A DNA stretch of 64,000 bases, taken from positions 43,098 through 107,097 of the forward strand of contig NZ_SRXX01000014.1 of NCBI RefSeq assembly GCF_004804315.1. Reading direction: 5' to 3'. This document shows, piece by piece, positions 17,593 through 25,348 of this stretch. The stretch comes from Flagellimonas onchidii. Lineage in GTDB: Bacteria > Bacteroidota > Bacteroidia > Flavobacteriales > Flavobacteriaceae. The notes below the pieces were generated by a model, which saw nothing but the letters and a program-made list of their open reading frames with translations, ran no database searches and had not been told where the DNA came from. A program made the translations under genes and the position numbers. Position 1 is the stretch's first letter. Each line of letters opens with the position of its first letter.

Positions 17593-17654
17593 GTCATTCC
17601 TTTGAAAAAAGGAATCTTACACTTTAATGGATCCCGTGTCAAGCACAGGATGAC
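17593..17654. repeat. REP-like element (two-hairpin form)
   Basis: Outer arms GTCATTCC and GGATGAC enclose one hairpin, ATTCCTTT/AAAGGAAT with a GAAA loop, and a second, ATCCCGTG/CACAGGAT. The 3' half (17629-17654) matches 19982-20007 at 23 of 26 positions in the same orientation. The two copies bracket the broken surface-protein gene. Confidence 0.72.
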
Positions 17655-17669
17655 AGCCTGTACAAAATA

Positions 17670-17705
17670 AAAACACCGTAAACCTAAGCCTACGGTGCCT
17701 TTTCT
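17670..17705. terminator. Bidirectional rho-independent terminator
   Basis: Stem CACCGTA/TACGGTG (17674-17680 with 17691-17697) with a 10-nt loop. It is followed by CCTTTT on the plus strand and by a run of five Ts on the minus strand, so it can end both the PaaE-like gene and the convergent surface-protein pseudogene. Confidence 0.8.
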
Positions 17706-17723
17706 AAAATATTATGATTCTAA

Positions 17724-19646
17724 TTAGGGTTGTGGGCAATCCACGCCACCAGCGTCGGTGATAATCCAGCCATGATCATTGGTCAATGTGTCTATGGCAT
17801 CCATTATATCAACATCATCACTACAGAAATTGATGTTTTGTGCCGACAATGTAACGCCCTGCTGTATGTCAGGTGTCTGCTCCGCCCAACCTATTAAAGT
17901 AGCAGTATAGTTTTCAGCAGACATTTTAGAATTGGTAAACATTTCAAGCATGTTTGTTACGTTCTGTATGTTCCAACCGCCAATATCACCATTGAAGGAT
18001 GAATTGCTGAACATTGTTCGCATATCAGTGACATTTCCTGTTTTCCAAACACTTAAATCCCTATTGAAATTGGCCGCTGATTGAAACATACTTTCCATAG
18101 CAGTTACATTTTCTGTGTTCCAGTTTTCTATATTCCCATTAAAGGCATCTGTAAGGGCAAACACATTGGGCATCTGTGTGATACTCGTAGTATCCCAATT
18201 ACTGAGGTCTGGATTGGTAACGGCATCGGCATTTTCGAACATGGCGTTCATATTTTGCACCTGTGAAAGATCTGGAACATCCTTGGCATTGTACATCATG
18301 TTTTTGCATTCATAGAACGCACTGTTCATACTCTGCCATTCAATGGAGCCCCACTGCTCAAGGCTCAAAAGTTTTTCTTTTGTTGAGGAAAGAAACATAA
18401 GCACAGCCGGGAAATCACCATAAATGGCTACTGTGTGAACACCAGAAGTTTCGTAAAAATGGGAAACACCAATTTCTCCAAAGCCGCTTATTTGCTCTAT
18501 GTTACCATCGCCCCAATCCACCGTAAAATCATAAGTGTAATTAGGATTCATGCCAATTGTAATTTGCTCATTGTCCATAGTGGTCTCCCAAGTGGTCACA
18601 AATGAGTTTGGGTCTTCTGCCAGGGAATCAACAATGTTATTAACGGTTATGGCCACGACCACCTGAGCCATGTTGTTGTCGCCGTCGGTGGCCTGTACTG
18701 TGATGTGGTGCACGGGCTCCTCGCCGTTAAAGGCCTCAAAGTCGAGTGCTTTGCCCTGGGCCAGGGTAATATCTGCCCGGTGGCGGGATCTATGGCAAAG
18801 AGGTCGTTGGCGTTCGCCCCAATGCTGTATTCAATGGTATCTCCCTCGGGGTCGGTGGCGGAGACCGGTTCTCCTATGTTTTCGCCAGCGGTCAGGTCCT
18901 CGCTTACAGTAAAGGCATAGGCCTCATCTTCGAATACCGGGAACTCGTCCCCATCGGCAAGGGTGATACTTACCTGAATATTCGTGGTAAGCTCGTCTGC
19001 ATCGGATACCTGTACGGTATAATATGGTACACGGGCTCTTCCTCACCAAAAGCTTCAAAATCAAGGCTCTTGCCCTCGGCCAGACTGATCTGCCCATTTA
19101 CAGGGTCTATGACGAACAGGTCGTTGGTATTCTCCGACATGGTGTAGGTAAGTTCATCGTCCTCAGGGTCGGTGGCGATCACGGCACCTATGGGCTGGGC
19201 CGGAGCAATGCCCTCATCAGCACCGAACTGGAAGGACTCCAATTCGAATACAGGAGGCTCATTGACATCGGTCACGCTAAGGGTAAAGGTGGCCTGGCAG
19301 ATGTTTTAGTGTCGCTCACGCTCACATTAAGGGAGTATTCTTTTGTGCTCTCGTAATCCAATTGCTGGTCTTCGGCCAAGGTCAAAATACCTTGCTCGGA
19401 TATGGCGAAAGGGTTTTCACCAGTTAGAGTGAACTTAAGGTTGTCGCCATCATCATCAGTGGCGGTTATCTTCGTAATTTCATCTCCTGAGACAATGTCC
19501 TCGGCCATGCTGATGGACTCAACCTCGATTACGGGGGCGGTGTTTTCCTCTTCTGGTGTCGGTTTGGCGGAGTCGTCCTTGCTGCAGGCCCAAAAGAGAA
19601 TAGCGATTATAGCAAGAAGTAATCCCAAATGTGTGATCTTTTTCAT
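17724..19646 (-). pseudogene. Cadherin-repeat/BspA-type surface lipoprotein, broken by three frameshifts
   Basis: The start MKKITHLGLLLAIIAILFWACS at 19646 is a lipoprotein signal peptide. Two to three cadherin-like repeats follow (each with NDLFxIDPxxGQI, LDFEAF and EEPVxHI type words), then a BspA/DUF285 segment with WDTTSITQM, WNTENVTAMESMF, WKTGNVTDMRTMF and WNIQNVTNMLEMF repeats, ending in GGVDCPQP. The frame is lost at about 19291-19299, 19016-19024 and 18766-18772. At each point one base short (or two extra) explains the shift, and reading across restores the repeat sequence. The cadherin part looks richer in G and C than its neighbours. Intact relatives would be about 640-aa surface proteins that may bind glycans or proteins. 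Sequencing error, phase variation or real decay are all possible. Confidence 0.82.
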
Positions 19647-19867
19647 GTCGAAATGGTAATTGTTTATAATCCACCAAAGTAGGGTAATGATCAATGGTTT
19701 TGGCCTGCCAATTGACGGATGGCCCTTCGCCAAGGCTTCGGGCTATTGGTGAAGGGTCTAAAGTATTGTGTTGGTCTTCTTCGACAGAATTGCTTGGACA
19801 TGACGGCCGAAGCTTCGAGCCATGGATAAAACGTAGAAGTTGGAAGTTTGGTTCTGCATCTGTAATT

Positions 19868-20007
19868 GTCATTCCACACGGATGCTGAGCGTAGTCGAAG
19901 CATGCCCATACTGTTAAGATTCCTGCGTTGTGCCACCGCTAAAGCTTCAGCGACACGTGGTTGAGGAATGACCGACCAAGTGGATTCCGTGTCAAGCAAG
20001 GGATGAC
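19868..20007. repeat. Composite REP-like repeat block
   Basis: It begins with GTCATTCC, contains a reversed copy of the 16-mer found at 13008-13023, then GGAATGAC (19965-19972), and ends with a 26-nt word (19982-20007) matching 17629-17654 at 23 of 26 positions. It looks like several palindromic elements joined together. Confidence 0.65.
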
Positions 20008-20122
20008 ATACTGGATTGATCGTAAAACATATTATGACTTCATTTGGGCTTCACTTAATGGCACACTTAGCATCATTAAGGGAGAATAGTGCTTAGAATG
20101 GCTCAGCAAAGCCATTTAATAA

Positions 20123-20140
20123 ACCGACCAAGGGGTCGGA
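20123..20140. promoter_or_regulatory. TetR-operator-like palindrome (orphan copy)
   Basis: ACCGACC and GGTCGGA flank AAGG. This matches 16 of 18 bases of the site at 60108-60125 upstream of the TetR gene. No intact gene starts nearby, so it may be a leftover of a lost regulated gene. Confidence 0.45.
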
Positions 20141-20215
20141 ATGTAAAAAATGAACCAATTTATATACAAGTTGAACGTAAGTTCGGTCTAAGGCGCATAA
20201 AGTGAATCGAGTCAT

Positions 20216-20244
20216 AAAACAAAAAAGCCCCGAATCGGGGACTT
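20216..20244 (-). terminator. Rho-independent terminator of the OmpA-family gene
   Basis: A short GC stem CCCCG/CGGGG (20228-20232 with 20236-20240). On the minus strand it is followed by CTTTTTTGTTTT. It lies just after the stop of the gene at 20262. Confidence 0.8.
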
Positions 20245-20261
20245 TTATTTTAATGTTTTTA

Positions 20262-22325
20262 TCACATACTGACGATAATGAACTCAGATCGCCGGTTTTC
20301 TTGATGTTTTGTTCTGGAACATCGCACGCCGTTACCACAATCGTTCAGTAGGCGTTCTTCTCCATACCCAATGGCACTTTCAATGCGAGAAGGATCAATG
20401 CCTCTGGAGATAATATACTCTTCGGTAGATTTTGCCCTTCTATCGGACAAGTATTTGTTGTATGCCCTTTTACCTATGGCATCGGTATGGGATTCAATTT
20501 TTATGACCATTTCGGGGTATTCTTTCATAATGGCAACAAGTTTATCCAATTCGCCAGCGGCCTGCGATGTAATATTGAAGCGGTCAAAACCAAAATAAAT
20601 GTTTTCGGTATCTATCTTTTTGACCTCTTTTTCTTCAATAATAATTTCCTTTAGCTTCTTTAAAGATTGCGAAATGCTAACGGTAACATTGTTTTTGGTG
20701 GCTACTTCGGCTTCATTTTCAAAATATCCTTTCTTCACCGTTTTCACCGTATAGTTGGTCAAAGGATTAAGGTTTTTGAAAATATAAGTGCCTTCGGGGC
20801 CAGTTTTGGCTTCTGCAACAATAACCTTGTCCTTGTTGAACAGCGCTACAGTGGCATCGGCTAGGGCGACACCCGTTGAATCATCCTCAACCATTCCTGA
20901 AATGACATTCAAATTCTCCAAAAATTTAAAGGAGTATATGTCATCATCTCCTTTTCCGCCTTTTCTGTTGGATGCAAAGTATCCCTTCTCCCCTTTTTTA
21001 TCTATGATGTATGAAAAATCGTCCCTGTTACTGTTTATGGGTTCTCCCATATTCACCGCAACTCCGAAAACATCTCCAGCGTAGTCAGCTTGATAGATAT
21101 CCAGCCCGCCAATACCCATATTCCTATCCGAAGAAAAGTAAAGGGAATTTTCGGTGATGTATGGAAACATTTCCTTTTTACGGGTGTTCACGGTTCTACC
21201 TAAATTTTTGGGTGTAGAGAACTTTCCATTTTCAAGAATGTCCACCACATAAATATCGGTACCCCCATAGCCGCCTGGTCTATCCGACACAAAGTACATT
21301 TTTGTGCCATCTGGACTGATGGATGGGTGCCCATTGGAATGGTTTTCACTATTAAAAGGAAGCTCTACAGCCTCTGTCCATTCGCCATCAACAAATTTTG
21401 AACGGTAAATTTTAAGGTGATTGACACCGTTTTTACCTCGCTTCAATTTTTTGCCATAATTGTTACGGGTAAAATAGATGGTCTTTTGATCTGGAGAAAA
21501 AGCAACGGACGCTTCGTGATATTTGGTGTTGATTTTTTTAGAGAATTTTTTGGTACTGGTCAAATCTTCTCCCTTATCATCGCCTTGGGCGACATATAGA
21601 TCAAGGAAAGGTTGATTATTCCAACGATAACGTCTTGTGGTCAAGAATGAGGAGTCGAGGGCAGAGGCATATACAATCTCCGAATCGTTATGGAACATGG
21701 GCGAAAAATCAGAGTATTTTGAATTGATCGCCAGATTTTTGATTTTGATTTGTGCGGGGTTTTTAAAGGTCATTGGGGTCATGTCCGAGTCCTCCATTCC
21801 AGCATCGCTTTTTTGACGAAACATCTTAGTGAGTTTGGCAGCTCGTCGGTAACGTCCCGTTCCCTTTAAAGCGTGTGTGTATTTGAAAAACCTATCCTCG
21901 GAGATTTCATCGGTGAACCTTTCATACAGTTCATGGTACCATTTGTATGATTTTTCAAGGTTGCCGCTAAAATAATGCGAGTCCCCAGCCTTGGATAGAA
22001 GTTTAAAAGTATGTTCCTCATTACTTTTTTCCAGAACAATATCGTAGACACGGGCGGCTTCGGCAAACCACATTTTGTCGTAATATTCGTCTGCCATCCG
22101 GATAAGTTTTGCGGAAACGCCTTTTTTCTTGACAAACCTGATAAGGTCTTTGTTGCTCATTCCATTTAGCTGTCGAATGAATGGAGTTGCGGAAGGCAAA
22201 GCACTGTTATTGGAAGTAACCTCATTGCCGTACAAGTCATTGTCCTCAAACTGTAGCAGGGACAGTTCTTGGGCCTTAAGCCCAAACGTACAAAGAAGAG
22301 TCAGTGTTAAAATGAGGTTTCTCAT
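20262..22325 (-). CDS. PorE-like OmpA family protein (TPR, PD40 propeller, CRD, OmpA)
   Basis: A 687-aa exported protein. The signal peptide ends near KAQ (residues 1-20). TPR-like helices follow to about 170 (AEAARVYDIVLEK, AGDSHYFSGNLEKSYKW). A PD40 beta-propeller comes next at about 200-470 (FSPDQKTIYFTRN, ISPDGTKMYFVSDRPGGYGG, LYFSSDRNMGIGG). Then comes a carboxypeptidase-regulatory-like beta domain at about 475-560, and a C-terminal OmpA peptidoglycan-binding domain (IYFGFDRF, IESHTDAIG, LSDRRAKSTEEY). This order matches PorE of the type IX secretion machinery. Relatives are usually next to a PorP/SprF beta-barrel gene; none is seen here. The start at 22325 puts the signal peptide first. 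Confidence 0.88.
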   Translation of the reverse strand: MRNLILTLTLLCTFGLKAQELSLLQFEDNDLYGNEVTSNNSALPSATPFIRQLNGMSNKDLIRFVKKKGVSAKLIRMADEYYDKMWFAEAARVYDIVLEKSNEEHTFKLLSKAGDSHYFSGNLEKSYKWYHELYERFTDEISEDRFFKYTHALKGTGRYRRAAKLTKMFRQKSDAGMEDSDMTPMTFKNPAQIKIKNLAINSKYSDFSPMFHNDSEIVYASALDSSFLTTRRYRWNNQPFLDLYVAQGDDKGEDLTSTKKFSKKINTKYHEASVAFSPDQKTIYFTRNNYGKKLKRGKNGVNHLKIYRSKFVDGEWTEAVELPFNSENHSNGHPSISPDGTKMYFVSDRPGGYGGTDIYVVDILENGKFSTPKNLGRTVNTRKKEMFPYITENSLYFSSDRNMGIGGLDIYQADYAGDVFGVAVNMGEPINSNRDDFSYIIDKKGEKGYFASNRKGGKGDDDIYSFKFLENLNVISGMVEDDSTGVALADATVALFNKDKVIVAEAKTGPEGTYIFKNLNPLTNYTVKTVKKGYFENEAEVATKNNVTVSISQSLKKLKEIIIEEKEVKKIDTENIYFGFDRFNITSQAAGELDKLVAIMKEYPEMVIKIESHTDAIGKRAYNKYLSDRRAKSTEEYIISRGIDPSRIESAIGYGEERLLNDCGNGVRCSRTKHQENRRSEFIIVSM

Positions 22326-22560
22326 AATGTTTCCATCAGCACTGGCCAACGGCCTAGTGATAGACAAATACACCGAACATTATATAATAACGCCAGTATC
22401 AAACGCTAAAATAGAATATGCCAATAGCGTTTATAACTTTTTGTTGTGAATTGGGGGGATTACGGCGTGTTAACCGTCAAAAATGTGGTTTTTCGTCGAC
22501 AAACCCTTTGTGTATGGGGTATTAGTTACGTAAGAAAAAACCTAATAATGTATAATGGGA

Positions 22561-22755
22561 TTAGGAATCAGACTCCTTTCCGCTCTCCAATTTTTCATCC
22601 TCTTTAGAGGCATCTTTAAATTCTTTGATACCGCTGCCCAAGCCTCTCATAAGCTCAGGGATTTTTTTACCTCCGAACAACAAAAGCACTATCACAACGA
22701 TAAGCGCAATCTGCCAAGGTCCTACTATACCAAGAAAAAAAGTTTGAGCAATCAT
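22561..22755 (-). CDS. tatA: Twin-arginine translocase subunit TatA/E
   Basis: A 64-aa TatA-type protein: a short N-terminal membrane helix ([23 protein letters not shown]), the [21 protein letters not shown] amphipathic helix, and an acidic tail. It forms the pore part of the Tat system for folded proteins. No tatC is nearby. It is divergent from the M23 peptidase gene, with about 165 bp between the starts. Confidence 0.95.
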   Translation of the reverse strand: MIAQTFFLGIVGPWQIALIVVIVLLLFGGKKIPELMRGLGSGIKEFKDASKEDEKLESGKESDS

Positions 22756-22907
22756 AACATCTACACCTTAAAATGAAACGTAAAATTACTAAAAAGAACG
22801 GGAAACTCCCCAAACCATCTATTAAAATTCGAGTTTTTGAAGGAAGTTACGACCTTTAATGCCCAAGCATTTTAAAAAGCTTAACAAAAAAAATTAAAAT
22901 CAAGGAG

Positions 22908-22915
22908 TATCTTTG
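22908..22915 (+). promoter_or_regulatory. -7 promoter box TATCTTTG before the M23 peptidase
   Basis: Exact TAnnTTTG match ending 6 nt before the ATG at 22922. This supports that ATG over an in-frame TTG at 22913, which lies inside the box. Confidence 0.6.
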
Positions 22916-22921
22916 TCCATT

Positions 22922-23794
22922 ATGGCCCGGGATAAAAAGAAAAGAAAAGAGATAAAACGGAAGCTACTTCATAAGTATCGATTGGTGATACTGAATGAGA
23001 GTACCTTCGAGGAAAAAATATCCTTTAAACTCAGTAGACTCAATGTTTTTGTTACCGGAACTCTTTTTATCATTGTGCTCATTGGGTTAACCACGCTCAT
23101 AATTGCCTTTACTCCCTTAAGGGAGTATATACCTGGTTATTCCTCGACCAGACTTAAAAGGCAGGCAACCGAATTGACCTACAAAACAGATTCTTTAGTC
23201 ACCGTTCTTAATTATACCAATAGGTATTTAGATAATGTTCGACTGGTTTTACGTGGTGATATAGAAAATAACGAGGTAAATCGCGATTCCCTTTTTGAAA
23301 AATATAAGCTAGACCCTTCAACCGTTGATTTGACCCCAATTCGAGAAGATTTGTTGTTGCGGGAAGAAGTTGAACTGGAAGACAAGTACAATTTGTTCGA
23401 ACGCGATATAGAAAATGTGGGCACATTATTATTTTCGCCAGTGAGCGGTACACTATCGCAAGGATATGACCCAGAAAACAAACATTACGCGGTTGATGTC
23501 GTGGCTCCAAAGGATACTCCTGTTAAATCTATTGCAGATGGAACTGTACTTTTTTCAGAATGGACAGCCGAGACGGGATATGTCATCATTGTTGAGCATC
23601 AAGACAACAATCTTACATCGGTATATAAGCATAATGGCTCCTTGAGTAAATCCCAGGGTGATTTGGTAAAGGCAGGAGAAATTATTGCTTCCATTGGAAA
23701 CACAGGTGAACTTACTACCGGGCCACATTTACATTTTGAACTTTGGAGAAAGGGAAAACCGGTAAACCCTTTGAATTATATTGATTTCAAATAA
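22922..23794 (+). CDS. M23 family metallopeptidase (LytM domain), membrane anchored
   Basis: A 290-aa protein. A very basic cytoplasmic N-terminus (KKKRKEIKRKLLHK) is followed by one membrane helix at about residues 42-63 (FVTGTLFIIVLIGLTTLI), a periplasmic linker, and a C-terminal LytM domain with zinc motifs HxxxD (HYAVD) and HxH (GPHLHFE). It should cut peptide cross-links of peptidoglycan in the periplasm or regulate that process. The GH3 gene begins directly after its stop. Confidence 0.92.
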   Translation: MARDKKKRKEIKRKLLHKYRLVILNESTFEEKISFKLSRLNVFVTGTLFIIVLIGLTTLIIAFTPLREYIPGYSSTRLKRQATELTYKTDSLVTVLNYTNRYLDNVRLVLRGDIENNEVNRDSLFEKYKLDPSTVDLTPIREDLLLREEVELEDKYNLFERDIENVGTLLFSPVSGTLSQGYDPENKHYAVDVVAPKDTPVKSIADGTVLFSEWTAETGYVIIVEHQDNNLTSVYKHNGSLSKSQGDLVKAGEIIASIGNTGELTTGPHLHFELWRKGKPVNPLNYIDFK

Positions 23795-25291
23795 ATGTCC
23801 TTAAAAGCGTTTGCGGCAAAGCTGTTTGCCAAACACATTATTAAAAAGACAGCTAAATGGGCAAACGACCCAGTCAATACCCAAAAAAAGGTATTTCAAC
23901 AACTTATTTCAACGGCCAAACAGACCCAGTTTGGAAAAGATTACAATTTCGAATCCATAGACAATCATAAGGAGTTCACTAAAAAAGTACCCGTTCGTGA
24001 CTACGAGGAGCTCAAACACTATGTGGAAGAGATTATTAATGGAAAAAACAATGTTCTTTGGCCAGAAAAGCCCGTTTATTTTGCAAAAACCTCGGGCACT
24101 ACTTCTGGAGCCAAGTATATTCCTATTACCAAGGAATCTATCAAGTACCAAGTAGAGGCCTCACGTAATGCCATTTTATCCTACATCTATGAAACAGGCA
24201 ATGCTAATTTTGTGGATGGAAAGATGATATTTTTACAGGGAAGCCCCATTTTAGAGGAAAAGGGAGGCATCAAATTAGGAAGACTATCCGGTATTTCGGC
24301 ACATTATGTTCCAAATTACCTTCAAAAAAACAGGCTTCCGAGTTGGGAGACGAACTGCATCGAAGACTGGGAAACCAAAGTAGATAAGGTCATTGAGGAA
24401 ACGGAAGACCAGAATATGACGGTAATAGCCGGAATACCTTCTTGGGTTCAGATGTATTTTGAAAAACTAACTGCCAAGTCGGGCAAAAAGGTCGGAGAGC
24501 TTTTTAAGAACTTTCAGCTTTTCATTTATGGAGGCGTAAATTATGAACCTTATCGCGCCAAATTTGAAGGATTAATCGGCAGAAAGGTAGATAGTATTGA
24601 ACTTTTTCCTGCCAGCGAAGGGTTTTTTGCCTATCAAGATTCCCAAACGCAAGAAGGGATGCTTTTGCTTTTGAATTCAGGAATTTTTTACGAATTCATC
24701 AGGGCAGATGCGTTTTTTGATGAAAACCCCGAAAGACTTACCATTTCAGAAGTGGAAAAGGGAGTGGATTACGCATTGATTATCTCAACAAATGCAGGAC
24801 TTTGGGCCTATAATATTGGTGATACCGTTCGGTTTGTTTCATTGAATCCTTATCGTGTGGTTGTTTCAGGAAGAATTAAGCACTTCATTTCCGCTTTTGG
24901 TGAGCACGTCATTGCAAAAGAGGTAGAAGAAGCCATAAAAATAGCTATTGAGCAAACCGATGCGTTAGTTAATGAGTTTACCGTTGCGCCCCAAACTTCA
25001 CCTAATAACGGAGAGCTACCTTACCATGAATGGTTCATCGAATTTGAAAAGCCTCCATCTGACATCGCAAAGTTTTCCAATCTTATGGATAAAAGCATGC
25101 AAAAACAGAACAGCTACTATCTTGATCTAATTGATGGGAACATATTACAACCCCTCAAGGTTACCAAAATTTGTGTTGGGGGATTTCAGGATTACATGAA
25201 GACCATTGGCAAATTAGGAGGCCAAAACAAAGTTCAGCGCCTATCCAATGATCGAAGAGTAGCGGATGCTCTTACACCATTTCAACTTTAG
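23795..25291 (+). CDS. GH3 auxin-responsive promoter family protein
   Basis: A 498-aa member of the GH3 branch of acyl-adenylate-forming enzymes. The phosphate-binding loop TSGTTSGAKYIPIT is near residue 109, and FPASEGFFAYQ and YNIGDTVRFVS are typical later motifs, with a mobile C-terminal domain. Plant GH3 proteins join amino acids to hormones; the bacterial substrate is unknown. The start codon abuts the M23 peptidase stop. Length is normal. Confidence 0.9.
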   Translation: MSLKAFAAKLFAKHIIKKTAKWANDPVNTQKKVFQQLISTAKQTQFGKDYNFESIDNHKEFTKKVPVRDYEELKHYVEEIINGKNNVLWPEKPVYFAKTSGTTSGAKYIPITKESIKYQVEASRNAILSYIYETGNANFVDGKMIFLQGSPILEEKGGIKLGRLSGISAHYVPNYLQKNRLPSWETNCIEDWETKVDKVIEETEDQNMTVIAGIPSWVQMYFEKLTAKSGKKVGELFKNFQLFIYGGVNYEPYRAKFEGLIGRKVDSIELFPASEGFFAYQDSQTQEGMLLLLNSGIFYEFIRADAFFDENPERLTISEVEKGVDYALIISTNAGLWAYNIGDTVRFVSLNPYRVVVSGRIKHFISAFGEHVIAKEVEEAIKIAIEQTDALVNEFTVAPQTSPNNGELPYHEWFIEFEKPPSDIAKFSNLMDKSMQKQNSYYLDLIDGNILQPLKVTKICVGGFQDYMKTIGKLGGQNKVQRLSNDRRVADALTPFQL

Positions 25292-25328
25292 TTGATAAAC
25301 TACTGTTCTAATTTCGTAGGAATTCATG

Positions 25329-25336
25329 TATTTTTG
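25329..25336 (+). promoter_or_regulatory. -7 promoter box TATTTTTG before the DUF6909 gene
   Basis: Exact TAnnTTTG match ending 12 nt before the ATG at 25349. It supports that start over the ATG at 25292, which is upstream of the box. Confidence 0.6.
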
Positions 25337-25348
25337 CCAGAACAATTT

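Larger units (their letters stand above)
19660..20215. other. Repeat-rich intergenic region
   Basis: No believable gene. It holds a cluster of palindromic pieces: an imperfect hairpin at 19721-19758 (GGCCCTTCGCCAA with TTGGTGAAGGGTC), GTCATTCC at 19868, CTGAGCGTAGTCGAAG at 19885-19900, CGCT/AGCG around AAAGCTTC at 19937-19952, a REP half at 19982-20007, and ACCGACCAAGGGGTCGG at 20123-20139. Open frames across it come from the GC-rich repeats. Confidence 0.65.

Noticed and set aside
18970..19275. Middle cadherin segment as a separate small gene
   Set aside because: It lacks a signal and ends in unrelated sequence right where the frame shifts; it is best read as part of one broken gene.
19691..19999. 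102-codon open frame in the repeat-rich gap
   Set aside because: It runs through several palindromic repeats and codes no recognisable protein; the open frame is a by-product of GC-rich repeats.
17593..20007. CRISPR array in the repeat cluster
   Set aside because: The repeats are palindromic, of different types and not evenly spaced, and no cas gene is present.
20093..20338. 81-codon open frame at the end of the OmpA-family gene
   Set aside because: It overlaps the real gene and its terminator and has no family features.
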